From contig NZ_RBZU01000003.1 in assembly GCF_003628125.1 (NCBI RefSeq), forward strand, positions 310,001-374,000: 64,000 nucleotides of DNA, written 5' to 3'. This DNA comes from Pararobbsia silviterrae. GTDB lineage: Bacteria > Pseudomonadota > Gammaproteobacteria > Burkholderiales > Burkholderiaceae. Under the pieces are notes generated by a model, which saw nothing but the letters and a program-made list of their open reading frames with translations, did not search any database and was not told the DNA's origin. The translations under genes and the position numbers were made by a program. Positions 1 to 9,598 of this stretch are shown here, piece after piece. How positions within the stretch are numbered: position 1 is the first letter of the stretch; the number at the start of each line of letters is the position of its first letter.

Positions 1-1353
1 ATCGATCGAACTGATCCATTCGCCGCCCGACTTGATCACGTCCTTGACGCGATCCGTGATCCGCATGCAGCCCGACGCGTCGATCGTCGCGACGTCGCCC
101 GTCGCGAACCAGCCGTCCTCGGTCGCGCAGGTCCCGCTCGCCACGTAACCCGACGCGATCCACGGCCCGCGTACGAGCAGTTCACCGCACGTCTGCCCGT
201 CATGCGGCGCCCTGCCGCCATCGGACGTACGCAGCGCAAGCTCGACGCCGAAGACCGGATGGCCCTGCGTCGCGGCGCGCGCGTAGCGTGCATCGAGCGC
301 GTGCTCGTCGAGGTCGTCAAGGTCGTCGACGGGATCGAGCGCGCGCGTGACCGTGCCGAGCGGGCTCGTCTCGGTCATCCCCCACGCATGCCGGACTTCG
401 ACATCGAACGATTCGGCGAACGTGCGGATCAGCGCGGCCGGCATCGCCGAACCGCCGACGACGGTGCGCCGCATCGTCGCGGGACGTACGCCGTGCTGCT
501 GCATGTATTGCGCGAGCGCGAGCCAGATCGTCGGCACGCCAGCCGCGCACGTGACATGCTCGGCGTCGATCAGCTCGAACAGACTCGCCGCATCGAGTCG
601 CGCGCCGGGCAACACGAGCGCCGCGCCATTGAGCAGCGCGCCGTACGGCAAACCCCAGGCGTTGACGTGGAACATCGGCACGACCGGCATCACCGTATCG
701 CTCGGCGACACGGCGAGCGCCTGATTGCCGCCGAGCACGAGCGAATGCAGCACCGTCGAGCGATGTGAATAGAGCACACCCTTCGGATGGCCCGTGGTGC
801 CCGACGTATAACAGAGTCCGCTCGCGGTGCGCTCGTCGAACTCGGGCCAGGCGAGGCGATCGTCCGACGATGCGATCCAGGCCTCGTAGGACTCGACATG
901 CGGCACATCGATCGACGGAAGCGCGTGACTCAGACAGACGACGTGTCGCAACTTCGGACACCGCGGCACGACCGCCTCGACGAGCTGCGCGAAGGCCGGA
1001 TCGAACATGAGCACGGTGTCTTCCGCGTGATTGAGCACGTAAGCCAGTTGATCGACATGCAGACGCGGATTGCACGTATGCAGCACCGCGCCGATGCCGG
1101 GCACGGCGTAGTACATCTCGAGATGCCGGTGATCGTTCCAGGCGAGGGTCGCCACGCGGTCGCCGCGCGCGATTCCGCGCGCGAGCAGCGCATTCGCGAG
1201 GCGCCGCGCACGGGTCGCCATCTCGCGATAGGAATAGCGCCAGAGCGTTCCGTCCGTGTCGCGCGCAACGATCGTGCGCTGCGCATCGGAGCGAACAGCG
1301 TGTTCGAGTATCGACGAAATCAGCAAAGGTCGATCCATCATCATGCCCAACAT
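1..1353 (-). CDS. AMP-forming acyl-CoA synthetase (fatty-acid--CoA ligase), C-terminus cut by window edge
   Basis: Activates a carboxylic acid to acyl-AMP and then acyl-CoA. The frame is open from an ATG at 1353 to the window edge (451 codons). The start has a perfect AGGAGG 7 nt upstream. The P-loop [11 protein letters not shown] lies near residues 180-190, followed by the adenylate motif GMTETSP and the [12 protein letters not shown] block, all typical of ANL enzymes. The order and short N-terminus fit the medium/long-chain (AlkK-like) branch, but substrate is not readable. It is the last gene of a minus-strand operon after a TauD-like dioxygenase and an aldehyde dehydrogenase, so its acid substrate may be the dehydrogenase product. 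The C-terminal lid lysine lies outside the window. Confidence 0.93.
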   Translation of the reverse strand, partial: MLGMMMDRPLLISSILEHAVRSDAQRTIVARDTDGTLWRYSYREMATRARRLANALLARGIARGDRVATLAWNDHRHLEMYYAVPGIGAVLHTCNPRLHVDQLAYVLNHAEDTVLMFDPAFAQLVEAVVPRCPKLRHVVCLSHALPSIDVPHVESYEAWIASSDDRLAWPEFDERTASGLCYTSGTTGHPKGVLYSHRSTVLHSLVLGGNQALAVSPSDTVMPVVPMFHVNAWGLPYGALLNGAALVLPGARLDAASLFELIDAEHVTCAAGVPTIWLALAQYMQQHGVRPATMRRTVVGGSAMPAALIRTFAESFDVEVRHAWGMTETSPLGTVTRALDPVDDLDDLDEHALDARYARAATQGHPVFGVELALRTSDGGRAPHDGQTCGELLVRGPWIASGYVASGTCATEDGWFATGDVATIDASGCMRITDRVKDVIKSGGEWISSID

Positions 1354-1440
1354 ACTACGTCCTCCTGATTACATACTTCGTACGCGTGCGTTGCAAGCGC
1401 CGTGCGGATGCCGTCTCGACGTTCCCGTGCGAGACGCGAT

Positions 1441-2940
1441 TCAACGGATGTCAGACCGGTCCACGTCGAATTTGGGGATGGCGTACAGGGCGGCCGCGAC
1501 GTCGGCGCCGAAGTACCAGCGCATCGCGAGCCGCTGTGCCCAGCGTCCGTAAGGCGGATGAAACAGCTCGATCGGAAAGGCGCGATGTTCGGAGAACACG
1601 GCCTTCGCATGCGACAGTTCGCGAAAGCCTTCTTCGCCATGATAGTTGCCCATGCCCGACGTTCCGCTGCCGCCGAACGGCAGATCGTGATTGAGTACGT
1701 GCCAGCCCCAGTCGTTGAACGTCACGCCGCCCGCATGCGTCTCGCGCAACAGACGTTCGCGCTCTTCGCGATCGTGTCCGAAACAGTAGAGCGCAAGCGG
1801 ACGCTCGTGGCAGCGGATGAAGTCGATCGTATCGTCGAAGGACGCATACGCGAACACGGGCAGGATCGGTCCGAAGATTTCCTCGCGCGCGATGCGCATG
1901 CGCGGCGAGACGTTCGTGACGATGTGCAGCGCGAATTGACGTGTTTCCGGTGAATTCGGTCCGCACACGATGACGTGCGCGCCCTTGTCGCGCGCATCAT
2001 CGAGCAGGGCTTCCATGCGCGCGTATCCGCGCGCGTCGATCATCGACGTCGCGGATGCCCCATCTCCGGCCTGCGCGTCATGCGCGCGCCGCGCATGCTC
2101 GCAGAATGCGTCGACCGATTCCTGCGGCACGAATGCATAGTCGGGCGCGACGCACACCTGCCCCGCGTTGGTCAGCTTGCCGTGCACGATGCGCCGTGCC
2201 GCCGTCTCGATCGACGCCGAACGCAGTACGACGGCGGGCGACTTGCCGCCCAGTTCGAGCGTCACGGGCGTCAAATTTCGTGACGCTGCCTGCATGACAT
2301 GGCGACCGACCGCGGGAGAGCCCGTGAACACGAGATGATTGAACGGCAACGCGCAAAAGCGCCGCGCGCAATCGGCGTCGCCTTCAACGACGGCCACTTC
2401 GTCCGCATCGCAGACGTCTTCGAGCAGCGCGCGAAGCGCACGCGACGCATGCGGCGCGTATTCCGACGTCTTGATCATGCAGCGATTGCCCGCCGCGAGC
2501 GCGGTCGCGAGCGGCCCCAGCGCCAGGTAATACGGAAAATTCCACGGCACGACGATGCCGACGACGCCCTTCGGCTGATAGTGGACCGCCGCGCGATTCG
2601 TCTTGAACAACAGCTCCGTGCTCCGCCGTGACGGCCGCATCCAGCGGCGCAGATGACGCCTCAGGTGATCGATATGCAAGAGCGACGGCAACAGATCGAC
2701 AAGCAGCGTCTCGTCCGATGCGCGTATGCCGAAGTCCTCGCGGGCCGCGTCGGCGCAGACCATCGCGTGCGTTCGGATCGCGTCTCGTAGTCGACGCAGC
2801 GTGGCGCGCCGCGCGTTGAGCGAAGGGTATGGCGCGTCCTTGAATGCGCGCCGCTGCCGTTCGAACGTGATGTCGATCGTATCCCACGCGCGAGCGCGGT
2901 CGAAACCGCATGCGTCGATCTGTGCGTCTGTTTCCAACAT
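1441..2940 (-). CDS. NAD(P)-dependent aldehyde dehydrogenase, coniferyl-aldehyde-dehydrogenase type
   Basis: Oxidises an aldehyde to its acid. The 499-aa protein carries the ALDH catalytic glutamate motif (TLELGGKSP) and the nucleophile motif (NAGQVC). The short N-terminus and the C-terminal membrane-proximal-looking tail fit the CalB/fatty-aldehyde branch of class-3 ALDHs. The reading frame is open upstream to 3045, but the ATG at 2940 (MLETDAQ) follows a GAGAGG and leaves a clear gap to the dioxygenase gene, so I chose it. It sits between a Fe(II)/2-oxoglutarate dioxygenase and an acyl-CoA ligase, which suggests aldehyde release by the dioxygenase and CoA activation of the acid. A lignin-aldehyde substrate is the alternative. 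Confidence 0.9.
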   Translation of the reverse strand: MLETDAQIDACGFDRARAWDTIDITFERQRRAFKDAPYPSLNARRATLRRLRDAIRTHAMVCADAAREDFGIRASDETLLVDLLPSLLHIDHLRRHLRRWMRPSRRSTELLFKTNRAAVHYQPKGVVGIVVPWNFPYYLALGPLATALAAGNRCMIKTSEYAPHASRALRALLEDVCDADEVAVVEGDADCARRFCALPFNHLVFTGSPAVGRHVMQAASRNLTPVTLELGGKSPAVVLRSASIETAARRIVHGKLTNAGQVCVAPDYAFVPQESVDAFCEHARRAHDAQAGDGASATSMIDARGYARMEALLDDARDKGAHVIVCGPNSPETRQFALHIVTNVSPRMRIAREEIFGPILPVFAYASFDDTIDFIRCHERPLALYCFGHDREERERLLRETHAGGVTFNDWGWHVLNHDLPFGGSGTSGMGNYHGEEGFRELSHAKAVFSEHRAFPIELFHPPYGRWAQRLAMRWYFGADVAAALYAIPKFDVDRSDIR

Positions 2941-3028
2941 ATTCACTGCATGCCTCTCTTCGGTCTTGCGGATGCCACGGCGCGTCGGCCATACCGACCG
3001 TTCGTGCCGTCGCCTGTTTGTGACGCGA

Positions 3029-3943
3029 TCAGACCGGCACTTCACCGATGATCGTCGCGCGCATCATCCGGCGGCGCGCGGGGAAGTAGTCCTGGATCGC
3101 GTAGTGCTGGGTGGCGCGGTTGTCCCAGAACGCGATCGTGTTCGGACGCCATTTGAGTCGAACCTGGTACTCGGGAATCGCGGCTTGACGGAACAGGTAT
3201 TGAAGGATGTCCATTTCCGCGAGCCGGAAATCGAAGCCCACGCGAACATCGTTCTTTTCGACGAAATTGGCGAGGTGCGTCGTAAACGCTTCGTTCACGT
3301 AGAGAATCCGTTCCTGCGTTTCGGGATGGGTCCGTACGACCGGATGCATCACGGGCGGATACGCGGCCCGGCGCGCCGTGCGTTCGTCGTCCGTCATGCG
3401 CGTGCCGAAAGCAGGCAACAGATCGTGGACGCCGACGAGGCCGTCGATCGACTCGCGCACCGTCTGCGGAAGCCGTGCATAGGCGGCCGCCATATTGACC
3501 CAAAGCGTATCGCCGCCGACCGTCGGACATTCGACGCAACGCAGCACGGATCCCATCGAGGGTCGCGCGCGCCAGCTCACGTCCGTGTGATAGACGTTCT
3601 CGCGCGCGGCCGTCGTGTGGTCGCCGCCGAGCAGCACGAGTTCGGGGTGTTCGGGGTGATGCGGAAAGACGGGATGGATTTCGAGATCGCCGAACCGATG
3701 CGCGAAGTCGACGTGTTGTCGCGGGGTGATGTCCTGATCGCGGAACACGAGCAGCTTGTGTTCAAGTAACGCGGCGCGAAGCGCGGCGTATTGATCGTCG
3801 TCGAGCGGCATCGTCAGATCGATGCGTCCGACTTCCGCGCCGATCATGGGTGAAATCGGATCGATCGTGAACGAAGTCTTTCGTACTCCGGATCGAATAA
3901 TCGCTGGGGCCGCCTGCTCGGCCGTGGCCGTTTCTGCGTTCAT
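3029..3943 (-). CDS. TauD/TfdA-family Fe(II)/2-oxoglutarate dioxygenase, possibly alkyl-sulfatase AtsK-like
   Basis: A 304-aa non-haem iron dioxygenase. The facial triad is visible: H119 and D121 in YHTDVSWR and H280 in TQHYAIQDY, with the 2-oxoglutarate arginine R291 eleven residues after H280. The GGDTLW segment is shared by TauD and AtsK. TauD-family enzymes hydroxylate the carbon next to a sulfonate or sulfate, releasing sulfite/sulfate and an aldehyde. The adjacent aldehyde dehydrogenase and acyl-CoA ligase make a long-chain alkyl sulfate or similar aldehyde-yielding substrate more likely than taurine (inference). It is first in the operon and divergent from a TetR regulator. Confidence 0.92.
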   Translation of the reverse strand: MNAETATAEQAAPAIIRSGVRKTSFTIDPISPMIGAEVGRIDLTMPLDDDQYAALRAALLEHKLLVFRDQDITPRQHVDFAHRFGDLEIHPVFPHHPEHPELVLLGGDHTTAARENVYHTDVSWRARPSMGSVLRCVECPTVGGDTLWVNMAAAYARLPQTVRESIDGLVGVHDLLPAFGTRMTDDERTARRAAYPPVMHPVVRTHPETQERILYVNEAFTTHLANFVEKNDVRVGFDFRLAEMDILQYLFRQAAIPEYQVRLKWRPNTIAFWDNRATQHYAIQDYFPARRRMMRATIIGEVPV

Positions 3944-4010
3944 ATGCCTCTCCTGTTCTCGATACCGCGCAACGGTTTCCCGGGGGCGCGAACGAATTGG
4001 TAACGTCCGC

Positions 4011-4027
4011 TATCTTTTGAAAAGATA
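4011..4027. promoter_or_regulatory. Perfect 17-bp palindrome, probable TetR operator
   Basis: TATCTTTT-G-AAAAGATA: two perfect 8-bp arms around one base, in the 123-bp gap between the divergent dioxygenase operon and the TetR gene. It overlaps AT-rich sequence usable as a -10 box in either direction. Size and position are those of a TetR-family operator that also autoregulates; binding is inferred. Confidence 0.7.
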
Positions 4028-4066
4028 ATATGGACTACCATTCGGAGGGTCAATTCAGGGTTTTCC

Positions 4067-4768
4067 ATGTCCAAGCCATCCGAACCGCCTTTGTCCATCG
4101 CCCTCGGCAACCAGGACGGATTCGTCGCGCCGCGCTACAAGAGCGGCCAGCGTTCGGCCGACGCGTTGCTCGAGGCGGGCCGGGCGCTCCTCACGCATGT
4201 CAGCTACGAAGGACTCAGCGTCAGCGAACTCTGCAAGCACGCCAACCTGACGACGGGCGCGTTCTACCGGCGGTTCGAGGGCAAGGAGGCGTACTTCCTC
4301 GCATTGCAGCGGCTCGCACTCGACGACGGGATGCGCACGCAGCGCGCGCTGACGACGCATCTCGACAGCGAACACGGCGCGCGGATCGGACTTCAGGATG
4401 CGTGCGTGCGCGTGGTCGACGGCGTGCGGCAATGGCACTTGCACCACCGCGGGATCTTGCGCGCATCGATGCAGCGGCGCGACCACACGTCGGGAGGATG
4501 GCAGCCGTTCAAGGAACTGGGACGCGAGTTCATCCGCGATATTTCACAGCGGCTCATCCGCACGCCCGAGCTTTGCCAACGCACCGATGCATCGCGGCGG
4601 CTCGCGGTCGGATTCCAGATCGTGATCGGCACGATGATCAATGCGTCGCTCAACGACCCCGGACCGATCCGGCTCGAGGACACGATGATGACCGACGCGC
4701 TTGCGCAAACGCTCGCGCTCTATGCGCAAGCGTTCGCGCTACGACCGGAGCCCGCGGACTCCGACTGA
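4067..4768 (+). CDS. TetR/AcrR-family transcriptional regulator
   Basis: A 233-aa one-component regulator. The N-terminal helix-turn-helix is clear around residues 45-70 (LSVSELCKHANLTTGAFYRR, then FEGKEAYF), followed by an all-helical ligand domain. The ATG at 4067 has AGGG 7 nt upstream; the earlier ATG at 4030 is out of frame. It is divergent from the dioxygenase/ALDH/acyl-CoA ligase operon and faces the 17-bp palindrome. It therefore most likely represses that operon and itself until an acyl or aldehyde intermediate binds (inference). Confidence 0.92.
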   Translation: MSKPSEPPLSIALGNQDGFVAPRYKSGQRSADALLEAGRALLTHVSYEGLSVSELCKHANLTTGAFYRRFEGKEAYFLALQRLALDDGMRTQRALTTHLDSEHGARIGLQDACVRVVDGVRQWHLHHRGILRASMQRRDHTSGGWQPFKELGREFIRDISQRLIRTPELCQRTDASRRLAVGFQIVIGTMINASLNDPGPIRLEDTMMTDALAQTLALYAQAFALRPEPADSD

Positions 4769-4779
4769 CCCGCGCGCGA

Positions 4780-6270
4780 TCAGCGCGTGCGTTCGCGCAT
4801 CCGGCTATGCCGGATGCCATAGCCGAAATAGATGACGATGCCGATTGCCATCCAGGCGACCAGGCGCAACCACGTATCGGCAGGCAGACCGGCCATCAGG
4901 AAGACGGCCGAGATCGCTCCGAGCGGCCCGACAATAAAGACCGCCGGCGTACGGAACGGCCGCTCGATCTCGGGATGCGTGATGCGCAACACGACGACGC
5001 CGATGCTCACGACCGCGAACGCGAACAATGTGCCGATGCTCACGAGTTCGCCGACCAGACCGATCGGCAACAGGCCCGCGAGCACGGTGACGACGATGCC
5101 GGTCACGATCGTCGTGATGTGCGGCGTACGAAAGCGCGGATGGATCCGGGCCGCGAACGGCGGCAGCAAGCCGTCCTTCGACATCGTGTAGAAAATTCGC
5201 GGCTGGCTCAGCAGCAGGACCAGGATGACCGAGGTCAGACCGAAGATCGCGCCGAGCTTGATGATCGGCGCGAGCCAACGCATGCCGATCGCATCGATGC
5301 CGACCGCGATCGGATCGGCGACGTTGAGCTTGTCGAACGGCACGATGCCCGTGAGCACATACGAGACGAGCACGTACAGGATCGTGCAGATGATCAGCGA
5401 ACCGAGCAGACCGATCGGCATATTGCGTTTCGGATTGACGGTCTCCTGCGCAACGGTCGACACGGAATCGAAACCGATATAGGCGAAGAACACCACGGCC
5501 GCGCCGCGCAATACGCCGCTCCACCCATACACGCCGTCGTGACCTGCATTAGGCGGAATGAACAGGCCGTCGGGGTTGTGCGCGGTCACCCAATGCGCGC
5601 GATCGACAAAGGCGAAACCCGACAAGATGAACGCGACAACGATCAGGACCTTGATCACGACGATCGCGCTATTCACGCGCGCGGACTCGCGAATACCCGT
5701 CACGAGCAGGACCGTGATGACCGCGACGACGAGCATCGCGGGAATGTTGAGGAATGCGCCCGTGTGACTCCAATGCGTGACGGGGTCGTAGGCGAATGGC
5801 GCCTGGGCGAGCGCCGGCGGAATCTCGATACCGAAGCCGCGCAGAAAACTCACGACATATCCGGACCATCCGATCGCGACGGTCGTCGCGCCGAGACAAT
5901 ACTCGAGAATCAGATCCCATCCGATCAACCAGGCGATGAATTCGCCCATCGTGGCGTACGCATACGTGTAGGCGCTCCCCGAGACGGGGACCGTCGACGC
6001 CATTTCGGCATAGCAAAGCCCGGCGAACGCACACACGATCGCGCCGAAAACGAATGAAAGCACGACAGCCGGTCCCGCATTCGACGCCGCCGCATGACCG
6101 GTTAAAACGAAGATACCGGCTCCGATGATGCAGCCAATTCCTAATAAGGTCAGGTCAAAACCGGACAGCGTTCGTTTCAAAGTCCGATGCCCTTCGCCGG
6201 CATCGAAATCGTCTCCCGCATCCGCTTCGGCCTGAAGCGCATCGATTGTCTTTCTCGCGAAAATCGTCAT
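4780..6270 (-). CDS. APC-superfamily cationic amino acid permease (CAT/YfnA-like)
   Basis: A 496-aa inner-membrane transporter with about 12 or more hydrophobic segments. The first carries the APC signature [15 protein letters not shown]. The segments [16 protein letters not shown] and [16 protein letters not shown] are typical of the cationic amino acid transporter branch. The ATG at 6270 (MTIFARK) has AGGGA about 10 nt upstream; an in-frame ATG at 6294 is possible but less well supported. It is a single gene convergent with tetR. Substrate (arginine, lysine or a broader range) cannot be read from sequence. Confidence 0.93.
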   Translation of the reverse strand: MTIFARKTIDALQAEADAGDDFDAGEGHRTLKRTLSGFDLTLLGIGCIIGAGIFVLTGHAAASNAGPAVVLSFVFGAIVCAFAGLCYAEMASTVPVSGSAYTYAYATMGEFIAWLIGWDLILEYCLGATTVAIGWSGYVVSFLRGFGIEIPPALAQAPFAYDPVTHWSHTGAFLNIPAMLVVAVITVLLVTGIRESARVNSAIVVIKVLIVVAFILSGFAFVDRAHWVTAHNPDGLFIPPNAGHDGVYGWSGVLRGAAVVFFAYIGFDSVSTVAQETVNPKRNMPIGLLGSLIICTILYVLVSYVLTGIVPFDKLNVADPIAVGIDAIGMRWLAPIIKLGAIFGLTSVILVLLLSQPRIFYTMSKDGLLPPFAARIHPRFRTPHITTIVTGIVVTVLAGLLPIGLVGELVSIGTLFAFAVVSIGVVVLRITHPEIERPFRTPAVFIVGPLGAISAVFLMAGLPADTWLRLVAWMAIGIVIYFGYGIRHSRMRERTR

Positions 6271-6646
6271 TGTTGTCGTTCCCTGGGTGAACATCGTGTC
6301 TCGCTTCACCGCTTGCGCATCGCAATTCTCGCGCCGCACCGCCGGCAGACGCCTTGTGGCACGGAATGCCGGCTACCAAAAAAAGAACGGAGCCGGCACT
6401 TCATGGTCGCGATCGATGCTTGCGAACGCGGCCCGAACGCGTACGAGCGTGCGATGCGCGCGTCGAGCGTGGCTACTGGATACCGCATGCTCACGCGTTT
6501 CGCCAGACGCACCGCCGCAAGCATTGCGTGCACGGGAACGCGCCACCGGACGCCTTGTGCAAAACACGCCGCGCGTTTTTTTAACGCGTTTGCACAAAGG
6601 GGCTTCCATTCTTCAAATAGCGCCGCTATACTCTCGTTTCTTCGTC
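6271..6646. other. Intergenic region between permease and tRNA-Thr
   Basis: This 376-bp stretch holds the upstream region of the permease (minus) and of tRNA-Thr (plus). A TATACT hexamer near 6628-6633 is a reasonable -10 for the tRNA. The ORFs across it look like shadows: no ribosome binding site and no recognisable protein. Confidence 0.5.
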
Positions 6647-6722
6647 GCCGGAATAGCTCAGACGGTAGAGCAGCGCATTCGTAATGCGAAGGTCGGGGGT
6701 TCGATTCCTCTTTCCGGCACCA
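6647..6722 (+). tRNA. tRNA-Thr (CGT anticodon)
   Basis: A 76-nt cloverleaf with 7-bp acceptor stem (GCCGGAA/TTCCGGC), D stem GCTC/GAGC, anticodon loop TTCGTAA (anticodon CGT at 6680-6682), T loop GGTTCGATTCC and encoded CCA at 6720-6722. The top pair of the anticodon stem is mismatched. Confidence 0.97.
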
Positions 6723-6742
6723 GAATTCCCCCTGTAACGGGA

Positions 6743-6790
6743 AACAAAAAACCCGCTCGATAACTTCGGTTCTCGGCGGGTTTTTTGTTT
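6743..6790. terminator. Bidirectional Rho-independent terminator after tRNA-Thr
   Basis: The inverted arms AACAAAAAACCCGC (6743-6756) and GCGGGTTTTTTGTT flank a 19-nt loop, giving a GC stem core with U-tract on either strand. It lies 20 nt after the tRNA and would end its transcript. Confidence 0.9.
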
Positions 6791-7022
6791 TGGATCGCGC
6801 CGACCGCTTCAATCGCTCGAACGATGCGCACGAACAAAAAAACGCATGCATACGATGTCAACAAAACAATCGGCGCGTCGTTAACAGGCTTACGGCTGCC
6901 GTCGACGGCGGCGCCCACAGACGGATGTGCCGACGGCGCAACACCTGTGCGAGCGAATGGACGGGGCGCTGTAACAAGCCGATACACAAGCGGATAATCA
7001 AAGGCATGTTTGGGAGATGATC

Positions 7023-7169
7023 ATGGATGCGAAGCCCACGAAGATCCCTGCCCCCGAAAAGGTGGCCAGTCCGGATCCGGAGCCATCCAACGTAGAATTT
7101 CTGGCCGATCTGCCGGATCACGTGCGAGCGTTCTTTGAAGAACGTCAGGCACGCCCGAAAACGACCTGA
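7023..7169 (+). CDS. Small hypothetical protein (48 aa)
   Basis: ATG at 7023 is preceded by GGGAG with 6-nt spacing; an in-frame ATG at 7017 is too close to that site. The product is MDAKPTKIPAPEKVASPDPE followed by an amphipathic segment (LADLPDHVRAFFEERQ) and is soluble and charged. Reading frame, codon use and ribosome site support a real gene. No family recognised and no operon partner: the next gene starts 190 nt downstream. Confidence 0.65.
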   Translation: MDAKPTKIPAPEKVASPDPEPSNVEFLADLPDHVRAFFEERQARPKTT

Positions 7170-7360
7170 AGAGACGCCCGCATGGCGGCCGACTCGCTTG
7201 CATATGGCGAGGAGCGCGCGCGTCGCGGGCTATTTGTTCATCACGCCGCGCCGTACCGGACTGCGGTCATGTCTTGTCATCCGGATCGTCATTGTTTCAG
7301 TGACAACTCGGGCCTTCATGCCGCACACTCCCCGCGGTTCCCACATCCGCCGCCGAACGC

Positions 7361-7963
7361 ATGACGCCCCTTGCTCGCCGCACTGCCGCGCTGATCTGCG
7401 CATTCGCCGTTTCCACCTCTTTGAGCCTCGCGCCCCGCGCTGCCCACGCAACCGGTGAAACGACCGCTTTGACCAATGTGATCGCGCTCGTCGCCGAGCG
7501 TCTGTCGCTCGCGACGCCAGTCGCGCAGTACAAGTGGATCAATCACAAGCCGATTACCGATGCGCCTCGCGAGAAACAGGTGCTCGCCGACGTCGTGGCG
7601 CGTGCGTCGTCGCAAGGCGTCGATCCCGACTTCGCGCGCTTGTTCTTCGGCGATCAAATCGAGGCAAGCAAGATTGTCCAGGAGCGCCTGTTCGCGCAAT
7701 GGCACGCGAGCGGTGCGCCGACGCAAGCCGCGCCTGATCTGTCGGCCGACATCCGGCCGCATCTCGATCGACTCGATGCGACGTTGATTCAGGCACTCGC
7801 GCGCGTGACGCCCGTGCGTCATGCCGACGATTGCCAGAGCCAACTCGCGGAATCGCTCGCAAACTGGCGGCAGCTCACCAAATTCGATTCATCGGAATCG
7901 GACGCGCTGATGCGCGCGCTCAATCATGTGTGCGAAAGCGGCGGCGTACCCGCGCAAGGCTAG
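7361..7963 (+). CDS. Secreted (AroQ-gamma type) chorismate mutase
   Basis: Converts chorismate to prephenate. The 200-aa protein starts with a signal peptide (hydrophobic residues about 8-30, cleavage near AHA-TG). It continues with the all-alpha AroQ fold: LVAERLSLATPVAQYKW, then FFGDQIEASKIVQERLF, which holds the conserved Gln/Glu/Lys active-site residues. Two cysteines in the C-terminal half (DDCQSQ and HVCES) are placed as in the disulfide of periplasmic AroQ-gamma enzymes. It is exported, so it acts outside the normal cytoplasmic shikimate pathway. The physiological role of such enzymes is unsettled; here no aro genes are near. Confidence 0.88.
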   Translation: MTPLARRTAALICAFAVSTSLSLAPRAAHATGETTALTNVIALVAERLSLATPVAQYKWINHKPITDAPREKQVLADVVARASSQGVDPDFARLFFGDQIEASKIVQERLFAQWHASGAPTQAAPDLSADIRPHLDRLDATLIQALARVTPVRHADDCQSQLAESLANWRQLTKFDSSESDALMRALNHVCESGGVPAQG

Positions 7964-8010
7964 AGCCGGACGCAGCGCGACGGCACGGGATACGCAGGCG
8001 CAACGCCAAT

Positions 8011-8045
8011 AAAAAAACCCGCCATCATTTCTTCGGCGGGTTTTC
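8011..8045. terminator. Bidirectional terminator between chorismate mutase and cspA
   Basis: AAAAAAACCCGCC (8011-8023) pairs with GGCGGGTTTT (8035-8044) across a short loop. It has A-runs and T-runs on both sides and so serves the two convergent genes. Confidence 0.88.
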
Positions 8046-8064
8046 CTGATCAGCCTCGACGCAC

Positions 8065-8268
8065 TTAAAGCGGGCGAATATTGGCAGCCTGCTTACCCTT
8101 CGGGCCCGTCTTCACTTCAAACGAGACACGCTGATTTTCCTTGAGCGACTTGAAGCCCTCGACGCGAACTTCGGAAAAGTGCGCGAACAGATCCTCGCCG
8201 CCGCCATCTGCAGCAATAAAACCAAAGCCCTTGGCATCGTTAAACCATTTGACAACACCCGTTTCCAT
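8065..8268 (-). CDS. cspA: Cold-shock protein (CspA family)
   Basis: A 67-aa single cold-shock domain that binds single-stranded RNA/DNA and unfolds mRNA. RNP1 (KGFGFI) and RNP2 (DLFAHF) are both intact, and the protein begins [17 protein letters not shown] as usual. The frame is open 111 nt further upstream, but that part is the 5' leader, not protein. A consensus promoter at 8362-8390 implies a leader of about 85 nt, in line with the regulated leaders of csp genes. Confidence 0.96.
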   Translation of the reverse strand: METGVVKWFNDAKGFGFIAADGGGEDLFAHFSEVRVEGFKSLKENQRVSFEVKTGPKGKQAANIRPL

Positions 8269-8361
8269 ATTGCATCCCAAGTAGTTGATGTATACCAAAG
8301 TCGGCGCGTCTCTGACCGATTGGGCAGGCACCTCGGTTAATCGGAGGCGGCCCACGCCGAA

Positions 8362-8390
8362 TTTATAAATAGCCGGCAAATTTCAGTCAA
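8362..8390 (-). promoter_or_regulatory. Sigma-70 promoter of cspA
   Basis: On the minus strand TTGACT (8385-8390) and TATAAA (8362-8367) are separated by exactly 17 bp. Both are near consensus, and the start codon is about 95 nt downstream. Confidence 0.8.
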
Positions 8391-8620
8391 GTGTTTTTCG
8401 GATAGATCGTCACGTGGTATTCCGCATCACATATCGCCCGCAAACGTTGGCGCGACATTATGCAGCCGGGCCCATTCGAATATGGTACGCAATTTGTAGT
8501 GCGACCCCATCGCATTGAAATCATTCAGTATCGATGCATGTCTAGGTGTTAACGCGTCTTGTCTGGTTGAACTCGAGAAATACCATCGAAGTGAGATGCT
8601 TCGGATTTCAGGAGTTTTCA

Positions 8621-8839
8621 ATGTTTGTTATCACTCGACGCCTACTCGGCCTGATGTTCGCCCGCCCATCGGCCTCGCCTGCGGCCGCCGCGCCCAGCGC
8701 GAGCCCGCCGCCGCTGCCCGAGACGCGAAGCTGGCATGGCGACCATTGGGCCAACCTACTCACGTGCCCGATGGATGCCCGCCACTACGTCCTCGAAGAT
8801 TGGACTGATTTCGATTCCCTGCCGTCCCGTCAGGTCTGA
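8621..8839 (+). CDS. Small hypothetical protein (72 aa)
   Basis: The ATG at 8621 has CAGGAG ending 6 nt upstream, a textbook ribosome site. The protein opens with a short basic/hydrophobic segment (MFVITRRLLGLMF), then an Ala/Pro/Ser-rich stretch, then a polar tail with HWANLLTCPMDARHYVLEDW. The N-terminus could be a weak membrane anchor. Function not recognised. It is monocistronic and divergent from cspA. Confidence 0.65.
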   Translation: MFVITRRLLGLMFARPSASPAAAAPSASPPPLPETRSWHGDHWANLLTCPMDARHYVLEDWTDFDSLPSRQV

Positions 8840-9598
8840 CATTCAGTTCGCGCACACCCAATCTCGAAGGCGAAACGACGCGACGGGAATTCGGCCGGCT
8901 TGCAGCGGCATCGACGATTGCACCCTTTGCGCCCTTTGCGCTCTTCACCTGCCGCTTATATATCTCACACACATTCCGTCTTCATGCTGGAATCGCTTAA
9001 TACATTTGCGATGAAAAAATTACCGAAGAGACATATCGAATACGGTCAATATGATCTAGATAGAATCGCCCACACCAGGTTCCGAATACAGGCCAGACTT
9101 GTACGCACGATCGATCGGCCACTTCGCTGATTGACAAGATGCTTTTCTCGTGCATCGTCATCAGCAGCATTCTCGTGAGTCGGCGCTCGCATCAAAGCAC
9201 CGGGGCACCCTCGAATCCAAGCGGCTAAATCGCATCGCATGCCTTATCGATTTAAAATAAATAAAAATCAATTTTTAACTTCTTTAAAAAGTCACAAAAA
9301 TTCGCTGTGACGATTTAACAACATTCGTCGAAAACATCCGGATTCGAAACTTCCATACGCCCGCTTCAGAGCCTTCTGTGTCGGGACCGTCCGCATCTCG
9401 CTATTTCATCTTTTGAATTTTCCAAAAAGCTAATTCAACTTTTGTGCGTGGTCAGTGCTCCATGACGTCCTTAAGCTCGGCCCGGTCAAGAAATCAGTCG
9501 GTGTAGTGCTGACGTTCTTGCCTCGGCGCATCGTGCGCGGCAGCCCGACGAGGGGGCGTGCGGCGTGTGTCCGGGATTCGACACGTACTGGAGCAGAT
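8840..9598. other. Intergenic AT-rich region upstream of porin
   Basis: This 759-bp stretch has no convincing gene. The part at 9245-9330 is strikingly AT-rich (runs of A and T) compared with the surroundings. It lies 270-350 bp upstream of the porin start, where porin promoters often have upstream activator or nucleoid-protein sites. I see no clear inverted repeat or tRNA. Confidence 0.5.

Noticed and set aside
4030..6057. Forward frame of 675 codons across tetR and the permease
   Set aside because: Shadow of the TetR and permease genes; low-complexity Arg/Asp/His composition and no family match.
8427..8621. Minus-strand 64-codon frame upstream of the 72-aa gene
   Set aside because: Needs a TTG start with no ribosome site, and overlaps the promoter of the better supported forward gene.
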